DNA of 64,000 nt from Cedecea neteri (lineage in GTDB: Bacteria > Pseudomonadota > Gammaproteobacteria > Enterobacterales > Enterobacteriaceae), in NCBI RefSeq assembly GCF_000758305.1, contig NZ_CP009458.1, positions 4,774,001-4,838,000 on the forward strand, written 5' to 3'. A program made the translations under genes and the position numbers. The stretch's first letter is position 1. Each line of letters opens with the position of its first letter. Shown piece after piece: positions 1-7,944 of this stretch. The notes below the pieces were generated by a model. The model was given only the letters and a program-made list of their open reading frames with translations, searched no databases and was not told where the DNA came from.

Positions 1-116
1 GCATCGAGATTTCTACCATAGTAAGGCCCAAAGCCTAATGATGCAGATATAATGGAATGAAACTCTTTTTCAGATAGGACATGCGCTCCATCCAAATATA
101 ATTCACCTACACTCAT
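1..116 (-). CDS. Barstar-family protein, partial (N-terminal 38 residues)
   Basis: The frame starts at an ATG at 116 behind an AGGAA ribosome site and runs off the left edge. Its visible end reads FGPYYGRNLD, the hallmark of barstar-type ribonuclease inhibitors (YYGRNLDALWD region). Known barstars neutralise barnase-like RNases by plugging the active site; related proteins serve as immunity proteins for polymorphic toxins. No nuclease gene is visible upstream on the same strand: the preceding gene is the unrecognised 177-aa ORF, separated by a hairpin. The sequence is more AT-rich than the backbone, consistent with acquired DNA. In E. coli an Rhs element (rhsD) adjoins ybbP, so an Rhs-type locus beyond the edge is possible but is inference. 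Confidence 0.75.
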   Translation of the reverse strand, partial: MSVGELYLDGAHVLSEKEFHSIISASLGFGPYYGRNLD

Positions 117-220
117 TTCCTGTTCACTCACTTTGACTTTCTAGCAGTAATTTAATGCACGTAATGTTCGCATTGACGGTTTTAACAATTGCCGACTTCC
201 ACTTCTCGCTTCCCCAACAA

Positions 221-248
221 ACCGCCTCCCCCACCAGGGGAAGGCGGT
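221..248 (-). terminator. Strong hairpin downstream of the 177-aa gene
   Basis: ACCGCCT at 221-227 pairs with AGGCGGT at 242-248, extended by C-run/G-run pairing inside. It lies 13 nt past the stop of the minus-strand gene and separates it from the barstar gene. There is no clear U-tract, so termination is likely but not certain. Confidence 0.45.
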
Positions 249-261
249 CATGCAACAATAA

Positions 262-795
262 TCAATGAACCAAATTCAAAGCCCCGCCCTGAATCATCCC
301 TAAATCACCATCCACCGAGCGAACAAACCTTGGCGCTTTTAAATCTTCAGCCAGCACAACGATCAGCTCATACAGCAGCCCGGTCATCTGCTGCCTTTGC
401 TCCGGGGATTCTTGCTGATTCAGCAGGACGATGGTTAGCGCCACACAGTATTCGCGGAGCGGTTCGGAGTCGGTGGCTAGCGGGTTGTAGCAAATGCTGG
501 CTTCGCGCTCTTTGAGCGTCAACTTCTCTATCAGGTAGTCCGGCAGCGGGGCTTTGAGCACGCTTTTCAGGACTTCCAGCCCGGCTAGCAGGCGGCCGCA
601 GAGCGCCATGCGTTCCGTTTGATTTTTGTTTTCAAGCAAATGCTCGGCGTATTGCTCGCAGATACCGAGCACCTGGAAGAGATCCATCGCTGCGCCCTGC
701 GGCTTTTCTAGCAAGGTTGCGAGATCGCCCGCAAATGCCGGGTCGTGCGGGGTGATTTCAGGGCGAGCCTGTGTGGTACTATCTTCGTTAGCCAT
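262..795 (-). CDS. Hypothetical protein, 177 aa
   Basis: I do not recognise this protein. It has a good ribosome site (GGAG, about 6 nt before the ATG at 795). The protein is mostly helical in character, soluble, with no signal peptide or membrane segment, an acidic N-terminus (MANEDST) and no obvious catalytic motif. It sits between a barstar gene and a P4-like hairpin region, which points to a satellite-prophage or island setting. Function unknown. Confidence 0.7.
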   Translation of the reverse strand: MANEDSTTQARPEITPHDPAFAGDLATLLEKPQGAAMDLFQVLGICEQYAEHLLENKNQTERMALCGRLLAGLEVLKSVLKAPLPDYLIEKLTLKEREASICYNPLATDSEPLREYCVALTIVLLNQQESPEQRQQMTGLLYELIVVLAEDLKAPRFVRSVDGDLGMIQGGALNLVH

Positions 796-1106
796 GATGT
801 GACTCCTGCTAAGTTACGTTGTGGTCAGCCCCCGTCTGGTGTTCCACCACCCTTCGGGGGCGCTTCTTTTTCCGGCTTTGACCGGGTTTATCTCTTGCTC
901 ATCCCTCCGATCATACTGGATGGCTGCACAGTAACCCAGATGAAAAATCAGACAGATTGGCAAACTTCGAGGCGGCTAGCAGGAATGATGAAACGCTTTG
1001 GCGAATTGCAGATTGGGGGTTTATCTGGAAGAAAGCCGCCCGGAAATGAGCCTCGCCGGCAGCTAAAAATCATGCTGGCCGAACGGATGCCCGGCCAGAA
1101 AGAAGG
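796..1106. other. Intergenic region with P4-like hairpin and a startless ORF remnant
   Basis: About 310 bases without a confident gene. On the + strand, 829-860 forms a nested hairpin (CCCCCG ... TGGTG/CACCA ... CGGGGG) followed by CGCTTCTTTTT. It resembles the terminator-like RNA structures in immunity regions of P4-type satellite phages, although I cannot verify homology. Downstream, a plus-strand frame ending at a TGA at 1047-1049 is open for about 55 codons and looks protein-like (RNDETLWRIADWGFIWKK) but has no plausible start, so it may be a gene remnant. Confidence 0.3.
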
Positions 1107-1766
1107 TTAATGCCTGTCGCGCTTGTCCGCGCGTTTGGCGAGATAGTCGCCAAACATTTGCACGATCTGCACCAGCACAATCAGCGCCACAACCGTGACT
1201 ACCATGACCTGGGTTTCGTAGCGGTAATAGCCGAAGCGGATCGCAAGGTCGCCCACGCCGCCGCCGCCGACAATCCCCGCCATCGCCGAGTAGCCGATCA
1301 GGCTGACCAGGGTTATGGTTAACCCGCGCAGCAAACCGGCGCTGGCTTCCGGCAGCAGCACGGTGCAGATGATACGCATCGGGCTGGCGCCAAAGGCCTC
1401 TGCCGCTTCAATAATGCCTTTGTCCACTTCCCGCAGCGCGCCGTCCACCAGGCGGGCGTAAAACGCAATCGCCGCCACCGACAGCGGCACAGAAGCCGCA
1501 ATCGGCCCGATGGTATTGCCGAGCAGGAACTGCGTCAGCGGCAACAGCAGCACCAGCAGAATGACGAACGGCACCGAGCGCACAATGTTCACCAGCACCG
1601 AGCTGATGATGTTCAGCGAGCGGTTCTGCCAGAACAGATTGCGGTCGGTGACAAAAATCAAAAAGCCCAGCGGCAGACCGCCGATGATCGCCAGCAGCGT
1701 GGAAATGCCCAGCATCTGGAAGGTTTCGCCAAAGGCGATCGTCAGGTCCGCGACTAAATCATCCAT
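1107..1766 (-). CDS. MetI-family ABC transporter permease (first cluster)
   Basis: A 219-aa inner-membrane permease of the methionine/NlpA importer family, close to the 217 aa of E. coli MetI. About five hydrophobic segments are visible, and the cytoplasmic coupling motif EAAEAFGAS lies near residue 120. Its ATG overlaps the end of the upstream ATPase gene by 8 nt, so the two are translationally coupled. The operon order is SBP-ATPase-permease. E. coli metNIQ lies at another locus beside gmhB/rcsF, so this is probably a paralogous system. Methionine, its oxides or other small sulfur compounds are candidate substrates. No tandem MetJ boxes were seen upstream. Confidence 0.88.
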   Translation of the reverse strand: MDDLVADLTIAFGETFQMLGISTLLAIIGGLPLGFLIFVTDRNLFWQNRSLNIISSVLVNIVRSVPFVILLVLLLPLTQFLLGNTIGPIAASVPLSVAAIAFYARLVDGALREVDKGIIEAAEAFGASPMRIICTVLLPEASAGLLRGLTITLVSLIGYSAMAGIVGGGGVGDLAIRFGYYRYETQVMVVTVVALIVLVQIVQMFGDYLAKRADKRDRH

Positions 1767-2775
1767 TCAGCACCTCCACACAGGCCGTATGTTTCCGAAT
1801 ATGGTCGATGGCATCCCCCACCGCCGCAGGGTTGCCGGGTGCGGTGATGGCCACCACCAGAATGCCCAGCGCGCGGTCGCTGATGTACTCAATCTTGCCG
1901 TGCAGAATGTTCACCGCCACGCCGTATTTCACCGCCGCGAAGGAGAGCACCGGCTGTTCAGCCGAGTCGCCAACGAACATGATTTTCAGCAGTGCGCCGC
2001 GCATGTTGTCCAGCAGGCGCACCGGCAGCGTCAGGTTCAGCGTGTGGGACACCAGTTGGCGGGTAAATTCATGCTGAGGATGCGCGAAGATGTCGAACAC
2101 CTCGCCGGATTCCACCACTTCCCCGCCGGACATCACCGCCACGCGGTCGCAAATCGTTTTGATCACGTTCATCTCGTGGGTGATCAGCACGATGGTGATC
2201 CCCAGTTGCTGGTTGATCTTTTTCAGCAGCGCCAGAATGGTGGCCGACGTTTCCAGATCCAGCGCGGAAGTCGGTTCGTCACAGAGCAAAACATCCGGGT
2301 GGTTAGCGATGGCGCGCGCAATGCCCACACGCTGTTTCTGCCCGCCGCTCAGCTGCACCGGGTAGCGGTTCGCTTTGTCGGCCAGGCCCACCAGCTCAAG
2401 AATTTCGGCCACGCGCGGGCCGATTTTACTGCGTTCCCAGCCTGCGGCTTTGAGGCTGAACGCCACGTTTTGCCTGACCGTCCGGGTGTGCATCAAATTG
2501 AAGTGCTGGAAAATCATGCCGATGCGCTGACGCGCTTTGCGCAGCTCGGCCCCCTGCAGCGCGGTGATCTCGGTCCCACCGATTTTTACGCGGCCCTCAC
2601 TCGGGCGCTGGAGCGCGTTCAGGGTACGTAATAAGGTACTTTTTCCGGCTCCGCTGGTGCCGACAATGCCAAAAATCTCCCCCGCGCCAATGTGCAGCGA
2701 AACATCGTTCACCGCCCGGCTGGTCTGGCTCCGGCCCGTGGGGAAGTCCACGCAGACCTTTTCAATCTCTATCAT
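1759..2775 (-). CDS. MetN-family ABC transporter ATP-binding protein (first cluster)
   Basis: A 338-aa ATPase. Walker A GTSGAGKST is at about 39-47, the signature LSGGQKQRV near 143, and Walker B LLCDEPTSAL near 163. The C-terminal ~75 residues correspond to the NIL/ACT-like regulatory domain that in E. coli MetN binds methionine and inhibits transport (trans-inhibition). The length matches full MetN (343 aa). It starts at an ATG behind GAGG. It is separated from the upstream binding-protein gene by a hairpin that may act as a partial terminator. It powers the MetI-type permease encoded next to it. Confidence 0.9.
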   Translation of the reverse strand: MIEIEKVCVDFPTGRSQTSRAVNDVSLHIGAGEIFGIVGTSGAGKSTLLRTLNALQRPSEGRVKIGGTEITALQGAELRKARQRIGMIFQHFNLMHTRTVRQNVAFSLKAAGWERSKIGPRVAEILELVGLADKANRYPVQLSGGQKQRVGIARAIANHPDVLLCDEPTSALDLETSATILALLKKINQQLGITIVLITHEMNVIKTICDRVAVMSGGEVVESGEVFDIFAHPQHEFTRQLVSHTLNLTLPVRLLDNMRGALLKIMFVGDSAEQPVLSFAAVKYGVAVNILHGKIEYISDRALGILVVAITAPGNPAAVGDAIDHIRKHTACVEVLNG

Positions 2776-2799
2776 GACAACCTCAAATCAGCGACAAAA

Positions 2800-2818
2800 G
2801 GCAGGCATCCCGCCTGCC
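2800..2818 (-). terminator. Intra-operon hairpin between binding protein and ATPase genes
   Basis: GGCAGGC/GCCTGCC arms with a 5-nt loop, followed on the minus strand by TTTTG. It lies 12 nt past the binding-protein stop. Such partial terminators usually let the periplasmic binding protein be made in excess over the membrane components. Confidence 0.5.
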
Positions 2819-2830
2819 CGCTTTGCTCTA

Positions 2831-3667
2831 TTACTTTTTATCGGCGGCAACCATCCAGTCCGGTTTCTGGAAGGCGTTGAAAATATTCTGCGGATCGTCG
2901 ATCGCTTTTTCGTAGGCCGGGGATTTCACGGTCTCCACGATGTCTTTGGCGAACGGTTTATCCGCATCTTCGGCACGTACCGCGATGATGTTTTTGAGGT
3001 TCTCGTCCAGGTGTTCCTGTTTGAGCGCGGAAGAAAGTTTTAGCCCGGCCGCAATAGCAAAGTTACCGTTGACCAGCGCGGCACTGGCGCTGTCCAGCGT
3101 GCGCGGCAGCTGTGCGGCTTCCAGCGATTTAAACACCAGGCCTTTCGGGTTGGTGGCGATATCGCGCTCGGAGGCTTTGGTCGGGTCAATGTTCTCTTTG
3201 ATGGTGATAAGCTCCATCGACTGCAGGAAGCGCAGCCCACGGGCGAGGTTGGTCGGGTCGTTAGACAGGGTGACAATGTCGCCTTTCTTCAGCTCGTCCA
3301 GGCTTTTGACTTTATGGGAATAAATGCCCATCCCGGCGGTTGGCACGGCGATCAGCTTCGTCAGCTTGAGGTTTTTGTCGGCGGTGAATTTGTCGAAGTA
3401 CAGCGAGTGCTGGAACAGATTGGCGTCGATGCTGCCGTTGGCCAGCGCCATGTTGGGCTGCACGTAGTCGCTGAACTCGCGCACCACGACTTTATAGCCT
3501 TTCTCTTTTAACGACGGGGCGATGGCCTGTTTGACCATGTCGCCGTATGGCCCCGGCGCTACGCCGAAGACGATGGTGTGCGGGTCGCTGTTGGCCTGAG
3601 CAAGCTGCAGGCCGCTGGCCAGAAGTAAAGCGCCGGCCGCCACGCGCCAGCCGAAATGATTTCCCAT
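2831..3667 (-). CDS. MetQ/NlpA-family periplasmic substrate-binding protein (first cluster)
   Basis: A 278-aa secreted binding protein. The N-terminus has a Sec signal peptide with a hydrophobic core (AAGALLLASGLQ) and a likely AQA-N cleavage site. There is no lipobox Cys, so it should be soluble in the periplasm, unlike E. coli MetQ, which is a lipoprotein. The body has NlpA-family features: KGYKVVVREFSDYVQPN, DANLFQH and DPTNLARGLR. It is the first gene of a three-gene operon with the MetN/MetI-type genes. The start is supported by AGGGAG 9 nt upstream. The ligand is not deducible. Confidence 0.88.
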   Translation of the reverse strand: MGNHFGWRVAAGALLLASGLQLAQANSDPHTIVFGVAPGPYGDMVKQAIAPSLKEKGYKVVVREFSDYVQPNMALANGSIDANLFQHSLYFDKFTADKNLKLTKLIAVPTAGMGIYSHKVKSLDELKKGDIVTLSNDPTNLARGLRFLQSMELITIKENIDPTKASERDIATNPKGLVFKSLEAAQLPRTLDSASAALVNGNFAIAAGLKLSSALKQEHLDENLKNIIAVRAEDADKPFAKDIVETVKSPAYEKAIDDPQNIFNAFQKPDWMVAADKK

Positions 3668-3861
3668 GGGTATTCTCCCTTACAGAATGATGTGTGGTGT
3701 CCTGAGGCGAGCCTCTTTCACGGGCCGCTTACTAAGTTGTTGATCCAACTGGACAGAATAAGATGGCACATTCCGTTAACAGGGTTAATTGAAAATATTT
3801 CATCTTGCTCGCGGGAGAAGGCGCGACGGGCATGAACAGGGCTTTTGCGAATAACAACCAA

Positions 3862-3884
3862 GCAAAGCGGAAAACCCGCTTTGC
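3862..3884 (-). terminator. Hairpin downstream of the MFS gene
   Basis: GCAAAGCGG (3862-3870) pairs with CCGCTTTGC (3876-3884), 12 nt past the MFS stop on the minus strand. The following sequence is T-rich but interrupted. The rest of the gap to 3668 would hold the promoter of the MetQ-type gene; I recognised no operator there. Confidence 0.5.
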
Positions 3885-3896
3885 ATTAGGATGAGC

Positions 3897-5375
3897 TTAA
3901 TCAGCGCAGGATGCCGCCCGTTTGCGCTTAACGTTTGTTTTGACATTGAACAGCAAATAACTCGCCAGCGACAAACAGCCGACGCCCACAGCACCGTAGG
4001 CCAGCACGCCGGAAAAACCGTTATTCAGCGCCTGAATAATCATGTCGCTGTTGAGCGTGGCTTTGGTGCCGCCAGCTATTTGTTCTGCCAGGGCATACCT
4101 TTCGCTCACGCTGTCGATCTGGCTCTGTAAGCTTTCGGCTATCCCCGCCACCAGCAGGCTCCCCATTAACGCAATATTGATGGCGAGGGTAATTAAGCGC
4201 GAACTGATATCAATCCCGGAAGCCATGCCCACGCGGTTAGCACCCACGGAACCCGTTGTAGTGTTGGTGACCGGAGTATTGATTAACCCCAGCGCCATGC
4301 CCGAGAGAATTGCACCGGGCAGCAAACTGACGTGATAGATGACGCCCAGCCTCATCAGCACAAATCCCAGGCCGATAGCAAGCAGCCCCAGCGGGATGAT
4401 GCGTGCGGCCCCGTAGCGCAGCACGAGCCTTTCACCGACCGGCGGCATTAATAGCGTGGGCAAGGTGTAGGCCAGCAGCGCCATGCCAGTTTCCATGATG
4501 CTGTAGCCCTTCCCGATCTGGTAATAAACCGGCAGATAAATCATCAGCGGCCAGAAGCTGAAATTCATCCCCACAGAGCCCATCAGCGCGCCGGAGAAAG
4601 GCCTGATCCGAAAGACGGAGAAATCAAACATCGGATGCGGGTGGCGCAGCTCAATAATGACGAACAGCGCCAGGCTGATAAACGTGCCCAGCAGGATGAA
4701 CTGGGCTTCATGGCTGGTCCAGCCGATGTTCCCGCCCTGGGTGATGAGCCAGGTCGCCCCCACCACGCCCACGCTCAACGTCATCAGGCCAGCGACATCC
4801 AGCGGTTTCGTGGTGTTTTCACGCGACTCGACGACATTTTTCAGCGTCAGGGCCAGGGTGAGGAGCGCAATAACGCCGTGGATCAGAAATACCCATTGCC
4901 AGCTAAACCACGCCTCCAGCACGCCGCCGATGGCGGGGCCAAAGCCCAGTCCAAAACCAAAGGTGATCCCCCAGGCGGAAAACGCCCGGCTGCGCGCTTT
5001 TCCTGCCGGGAACTGAACCGACAGGATGGCAATCAGGCTGGTTAACATCGCCCCGCCGCTCAGTCCCTGCAAAAACCGCCCCACAATAAGCCATTCGGGT
5101 GTCCGGGACAGGCCACAGAGGATAGACGTCAGGCCAAACCCAACAATGCTGATAATAAAAATACGCTTTCGGCCATATTTATCCGCCAGCGTCCCCGTGG
5201 CCATCAGCACCGCCGTGCAGGAGAGCGTGTAAGCATTCATGATCCACTGCAGTTCACGGAAATTGGCCTGCATCTGCTTTTCCAGCACCGGCAGGATGAC
5301 CGGGACGCTGGATATTTCCAGGCCCGACATCAACGCGGCTAAACAAACCGCCATCAGCGCTAAGAGATTTTTCAT
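3897..5375 (-). CDS. MFS transporter, DHA2 (EmrB/QacA-like) drug:H+ antiporter family
   Basis: A 492-aa, about 14-helix inner-membrane transporter. The first helix (LLALMAVCLAALMSG) is followed by the DHA2-type QWIMNAYTLSCTAVL and motif A GTLADKYGRKR. The motif C-like region GFGLGFGPAIGG falls in helix 5. I prefer the internal ATG at 5375 with CAGGAAATCAGT upstream over the longer frame from 5462, because the extension is not hydrophobic and overlaps the divergent promoter region. It probably exports a toxic small molecule. The divergent GlxA-type regulator is its likely controller. Confidence 0.85.
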   Translation of the reverse strand: MKNLLALMAVCLAALMSGLEISSVPVILPVLEKQMQANFRELQWIMNAYTLSCTAVLMATGTLADKYGRKRIFIISIVGFGLTSILCGLSRTPEWLIVGRFLQGLSGGAMLTSLIAILSVQFPAGKARSRAFSAWGITFGFGLGFGPAIGGVLEAWFSWQWVFLIHGVIALLTLALTLKNVVESRENTTKPLDVAGLMTLSVGVVGATWLITQGGNIGWTSHEAQFILLGTFISLALFVIIELRHPHPMFDFSVFRIRPFSGALMGSVGMNFSFWPLMIYLPVYYQIGKGYSIMETGMALLAYTLPTLLMPPVGERLVLRYGAARIIPLGLLAIGLGFVLMRLGVIYHVSLLPGAILSGMALGLINTPVTNTTTGSVGANRVGMASGIDISSRLITLAINIALMGSLLVAGIAESLQSQIDSVSERYALAEQIAGGTKATLNSDMIIQALNNGFSGVLAYGAVGVGCLSLASYLLFNVKTNVKRKRAASCAD

Positions 5376-5492
5376 ACTGATTTCCTGCAAAACGTTAAGA
5401 AGATGCCAGCATGAAAGATTCCGGGTGGAGTAGAAATCGACGCTCAGGTCAGATATCGTCAAGATCGTGCCATTTTTAGAGACAGGACAACC

Positions 5493-6506
5493 ATGCCAGG
5501 CATCTCTTCAGATCAAGACCGCGCTTTTAGACCTAAAAATAGACGGCTGGTTGTGCTGGCCTATCAGTGCCTCTGCACATTTGAGTTCGGGATTGCCGTC
5601 GAAGCTTTTGGCCGCGTGGACGAAGTGCTCGGCCAGCCTCTCTATGACTTGCGCGTCGCGTCGTTAGAAAAGGGCGTTTTTGACGCTCAGGGCGGCGTAC
5701 GTTTAGTGGTGGATGGCGGACTGGAGCTGCTGGAAGACGCCGGAACAATTGTCATCCCCGGCTGGCGCAATGTCTTTGAACCGGCCCCGGAGCCGCTGAT
5801 TGCCGCCTTACAACGCGCTCATCAAAACGGTTCCCGCATAGTGTCGATTTGCGCCGGCAGCTTTATTCTCTGCGAAACAGGATTACTGGACGGCAAGCGA
5901 GCCACCGCCCACTGGAACAGCACCGAGATACTCGCGAGCAGGTTCCCTGCGGTGCAGGTAGAGCACAGCATGATCTACGTCGATGAGGGCAGCCTGATCA
6001 CCTCCGCAGGCGGCGCCGCGGGGGTTGATCTCTGCCTGCATCTTATTCGTCGTGATTACGGGATTGAAATCGCCAACCGGACTGCACAGCGCATGATTAC
6101 GCCCCCGTTACGGGAAGGCAGCCAGGCACAGTGGGTCCAACAGCCCGTTCCTAAACGCAGCACCAAAAGTCTGGCGCCGTTGCTGGACGACTTGCGCCAC
6201 CATCTCAATGCGCCCCTGGTGATTGAACAGTTAGCCAGGCAAGCGGGCATGAGCCGCCGAACCTTCATCCGCCGGTTCAAAGATGCCACCGGCACCACGC
6301 CGGGCGAGTGGATGCTCAGCCTCCGGCTGGAAAAGGCTTGTGCGCTGCTGGAAAGCGAGAAACTCAGCATTGACCAGGTGGCAGAACAGTCTGGATTCGG
6401 CTCTGCGGAAACACTCCGGCATCATTTCAGGCTGCGTTTTAAAACCACGCCCACACAGTGGCGCAAAGCCTTCAAGGCCCGAACATGCTTACCCGTTTCT
6501 GAATAG
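5493..6506 (+). CDS. GlxA-family transcriptional regulator (DJ-1/PfpI domain + AraC HTH)
   Basis: A 337-aa two-domain protein. Residues ~18-190 form a DJ-1/PfpI-like amidotransferase fold with the conserved SICAGSFILCETG around C120. Residues ~220-330 carry an AraC-type double helix-turn-helix (LARQAGMSRRTFIRRF ... VAEQSGFGSAETLRHHF). In this family the N-terminal domain senses a ligand and the HTH activates or represses neighbours. It is divergent from the MFS exporter with about 117 bp between starts, the classic arrangement of a regulator and its target. The ATG at 5493 has AGGACAACC upstream. Confidence 0.88.
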   Translation: MPGISSDQDRAFRPKNRRLVVLAYQCLCTFEFGIAVEAFGRVDEVLGQPLYDLRVASLEKGVFDAQGGVRLVVDGGLELLEDAGTIVIPGWRNVFEPAPEPLIAALQRAHQNGSRIVSICAGSFILCETGLLDGKRATAHWNSTEILASRFPAVQVEHSMIYVDEGSLITSAGGAAGVDLCLHLIRRDYGIEIANRTAQRMITPPLREGSQAQWVQQPVPKRSTKSLAPLLDDLRHHLNAPLVIEQLARQAGMSRRTFIRRFKDATGTTPGEWMLSLRLEKACALLESEKLSIDQVAEQSGFGSAETLRHHFRLRFKTTPTQWRKAFKARTCLPVSE

Positions 6507-6572
6507 ATAAAAAATAAGGCAGGAAACGCTGAATGAGGCGGGCAGCAAGGCTGCCACCCGCCAGAGGCACGA

Positions 6573-7724
6573 TTAGAAATCGTAGCGCAGACGAACCAGG
6601 TTCATGTCGCCCAGGTTGTCGGTGCTGGAGGTGAAGACGTGCTCGTAGTCCACCTGGAAGCCGTAATCCAGCTTGAAGCTCACGCCCACACCGTTGTCGA
6701 TGCGCTGGTAGCTGCGGCCGGTCACGTACTGCAGACGGTCACCCATGAAGTATGGCTGTACGGATTTCACCGCGTACTGGCCAACCGGGATGGTGTAACC
6801 CGCAAAGTACTCGATGCCCCACGCGTCGCCGGAGAAGTAGTTGTTCACGTCTTTCAGCTTGGTGGTCAGGAAGTTCTGGTACCAGCCGCCGCCGAAGCTG
6901 AACGTCCAGTTGTCCGGTTTCCAGCTCAGCGCCGTACCGTAGATGTTCTGGTTGTAAGACTTGCTGTCGCCGTCGTTCGGGTTACGCATATCGGCACGGG
7001 TGTAGTTCCATGCGGTACCCCAGGTCAGGTCTTTGGTGATGTGGTAATCCACACCCAGAGAGCCGCCGCCTTTACGCTTGTAGCGCATGCCGTTGGTGGC
7101 ACGGATGTCGTGATCTTCAAACAGGTAAGAAGCATACACGTCCGCATCGCCGAAGGTGTTTTTGTACTTCAGCATGTTGCGGGAACGGTAAGAACCGTCG
7201 TAGTCGCCGTTCATGCCGTTACCTGGAGCCTGACCGATCATGTCGTAGTCCCAGATATCGGTTTTCGCGCCAACCACATCATAGTAGATGCTGTTTTGCT
7301 GGCCGTAGGTCAGCTGACCCCAGGTTTTGCTTTTCAGACCGGTGTACAGCATACGGCGAGTGGTATTGTTCGCGCCTTCTGCATAGTGGTTGTCCCACTC
7401 GAAGACCGCCGGAATATTCACGCCCAGCTCGTAATAGCTGATCCAGCTAATATCATCGAACAGATAATAATCAGCCGCGAAGCGGAAACGGGTGCCGCCG
7501 TCAAAGCCATTACGTTTGTAAGAGCCTTTATCGCCGTCGCCGGACATCATATTAAACTGTGGACGAATACTGCCGCCCACGGTGAAATTGAGGCGGCTGA
7601 GCGGGTTACCGGCCTGCGGATCTTGCTTCAGGACGGTGATTTCTGCGTTAGCAGCGAAAGATGCCATACCTGCAAGCAGGCCAGCCCCAATCAGTAATGG
7701 TAAAGCGCGCAAATTTGCTTTCAT
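6573..7724 (-). CDS. Outer-membrane porin (Gram-negative porin family)
   Basis: A 383-aa beta-barrel protein. The N-terminus is a signal peptide ending near FAANA-E. The body alternates short polar/aromatic strands (LNFTVGGSIRPQF, TRFRFAADYYLF, TWGQLTYGQQNS, LKYKNTFGDADVYASYLF) and ends in ...LRYDF, the terminal Phe needed for Bam-mediated insertion. A loop rich in D, G and N around residues 150-170 resembles the constriction loop L3. It is not clearly OmpC or OmpF. A GC-rich inverted repeat lies just past the stop (about 6537-6562). Substrate unknown; its neighbours give no catabolic hint. Confidence 0.8.
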   Translation of the reverse strand: MKANLRALPLLIGAGLLAGMASFAANAEITVLKQDPQAGNPLSRLNFTVGGSIRPQFNMMSGDGDKGSYKRNGFDGGTRFRFAADYYLFDDISWISYYELGVNIPAVFEWDNHYAEGANNTTRRMLYTGLKSKTWGQLTYGQQNSIYYDVVGAKTDIWDYDMIGQAPGNGMNGDYDGSYRSRNMLKYKNTFGDADVYASYLFEDHDIRATNGMRYKRKGGGSLGVDYHITKDLTWGTAWNYTRADMRNPNDGDSKSYNQNIYGTALSWKPDNWTFSFGGGWYQNFLTTKLKDVNNYFSGDAWGIEYFAGYTIPVGQYAVKSVQPYFMGDRLQYVTGRSYQRIDNGVGVSFKLDYGFQVDYEHVFTSSTDNLGDMNLVRLRYDF

Positions 7725-7944
7725 GTGGATCCCTAGTAACCATATTTATTATAAGCGGGGGCATATTAACGCTTATTAAGTCCGATTTCTGAGGGATTTT
7801 TATTAATTCGTGCGGTTATCTATCAGTCTTTTCTTAATAGATATTAAAAAAACATCAATAAATGCAGAAAATATGTTCTAACGCAATAAATAGCGAAATA
7901 TAACAGAGTTTATAGCGGTAGCCGGGCATCCCTGCCCGACCTCC

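Noticed and set aside
124..261. A 46-codon open frame on the minus strand between the 177-aa gene and the barstar gene, ending 8 nt before the barstar start like a toxin tail
   Set aside because: It has no start codon, follows directly on the stop of the 177-aa gene in the same frame, contains a strong hairpin and does not resemble a barnase-type C-terminus.
1510..2631. Long open frame opposite the MetN/MetI-type genes, and similar long antisense frames opposite mscK, htpG, acrR, ybbP and the porin
   Set aside because: They mirror GC-rich codon use of well-supported genes, lack ribosome sites and have low-complexity His/Gln/Arg-rich translations.
3668..3796. A 17-codon ORF (starting MCHLIL) upstream of the first MetQ-type gene, considered as a second leader peptide
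   Set aside because: It has only one Cys, a weak ribosome site and no overlap with the next start.
6537..6562. GGCGGGCAGC/GCTGCCACCCGCC inverted repeat after the porin gene as a terminator
   Set aside because: The stem is good but no U-tract follows on the minus strand; it could equally be an RNA-stabilising structure, so it is not listed separately.
7921..7939. GCCGGGCA/TGCCCG inverted repeat downstream of ybbP, considered as a REP element or terminator
   Set aside because: It is a single copy, has no T-run on the ybbP strand and no match to a REP consensus beyond the GC-rich stem.
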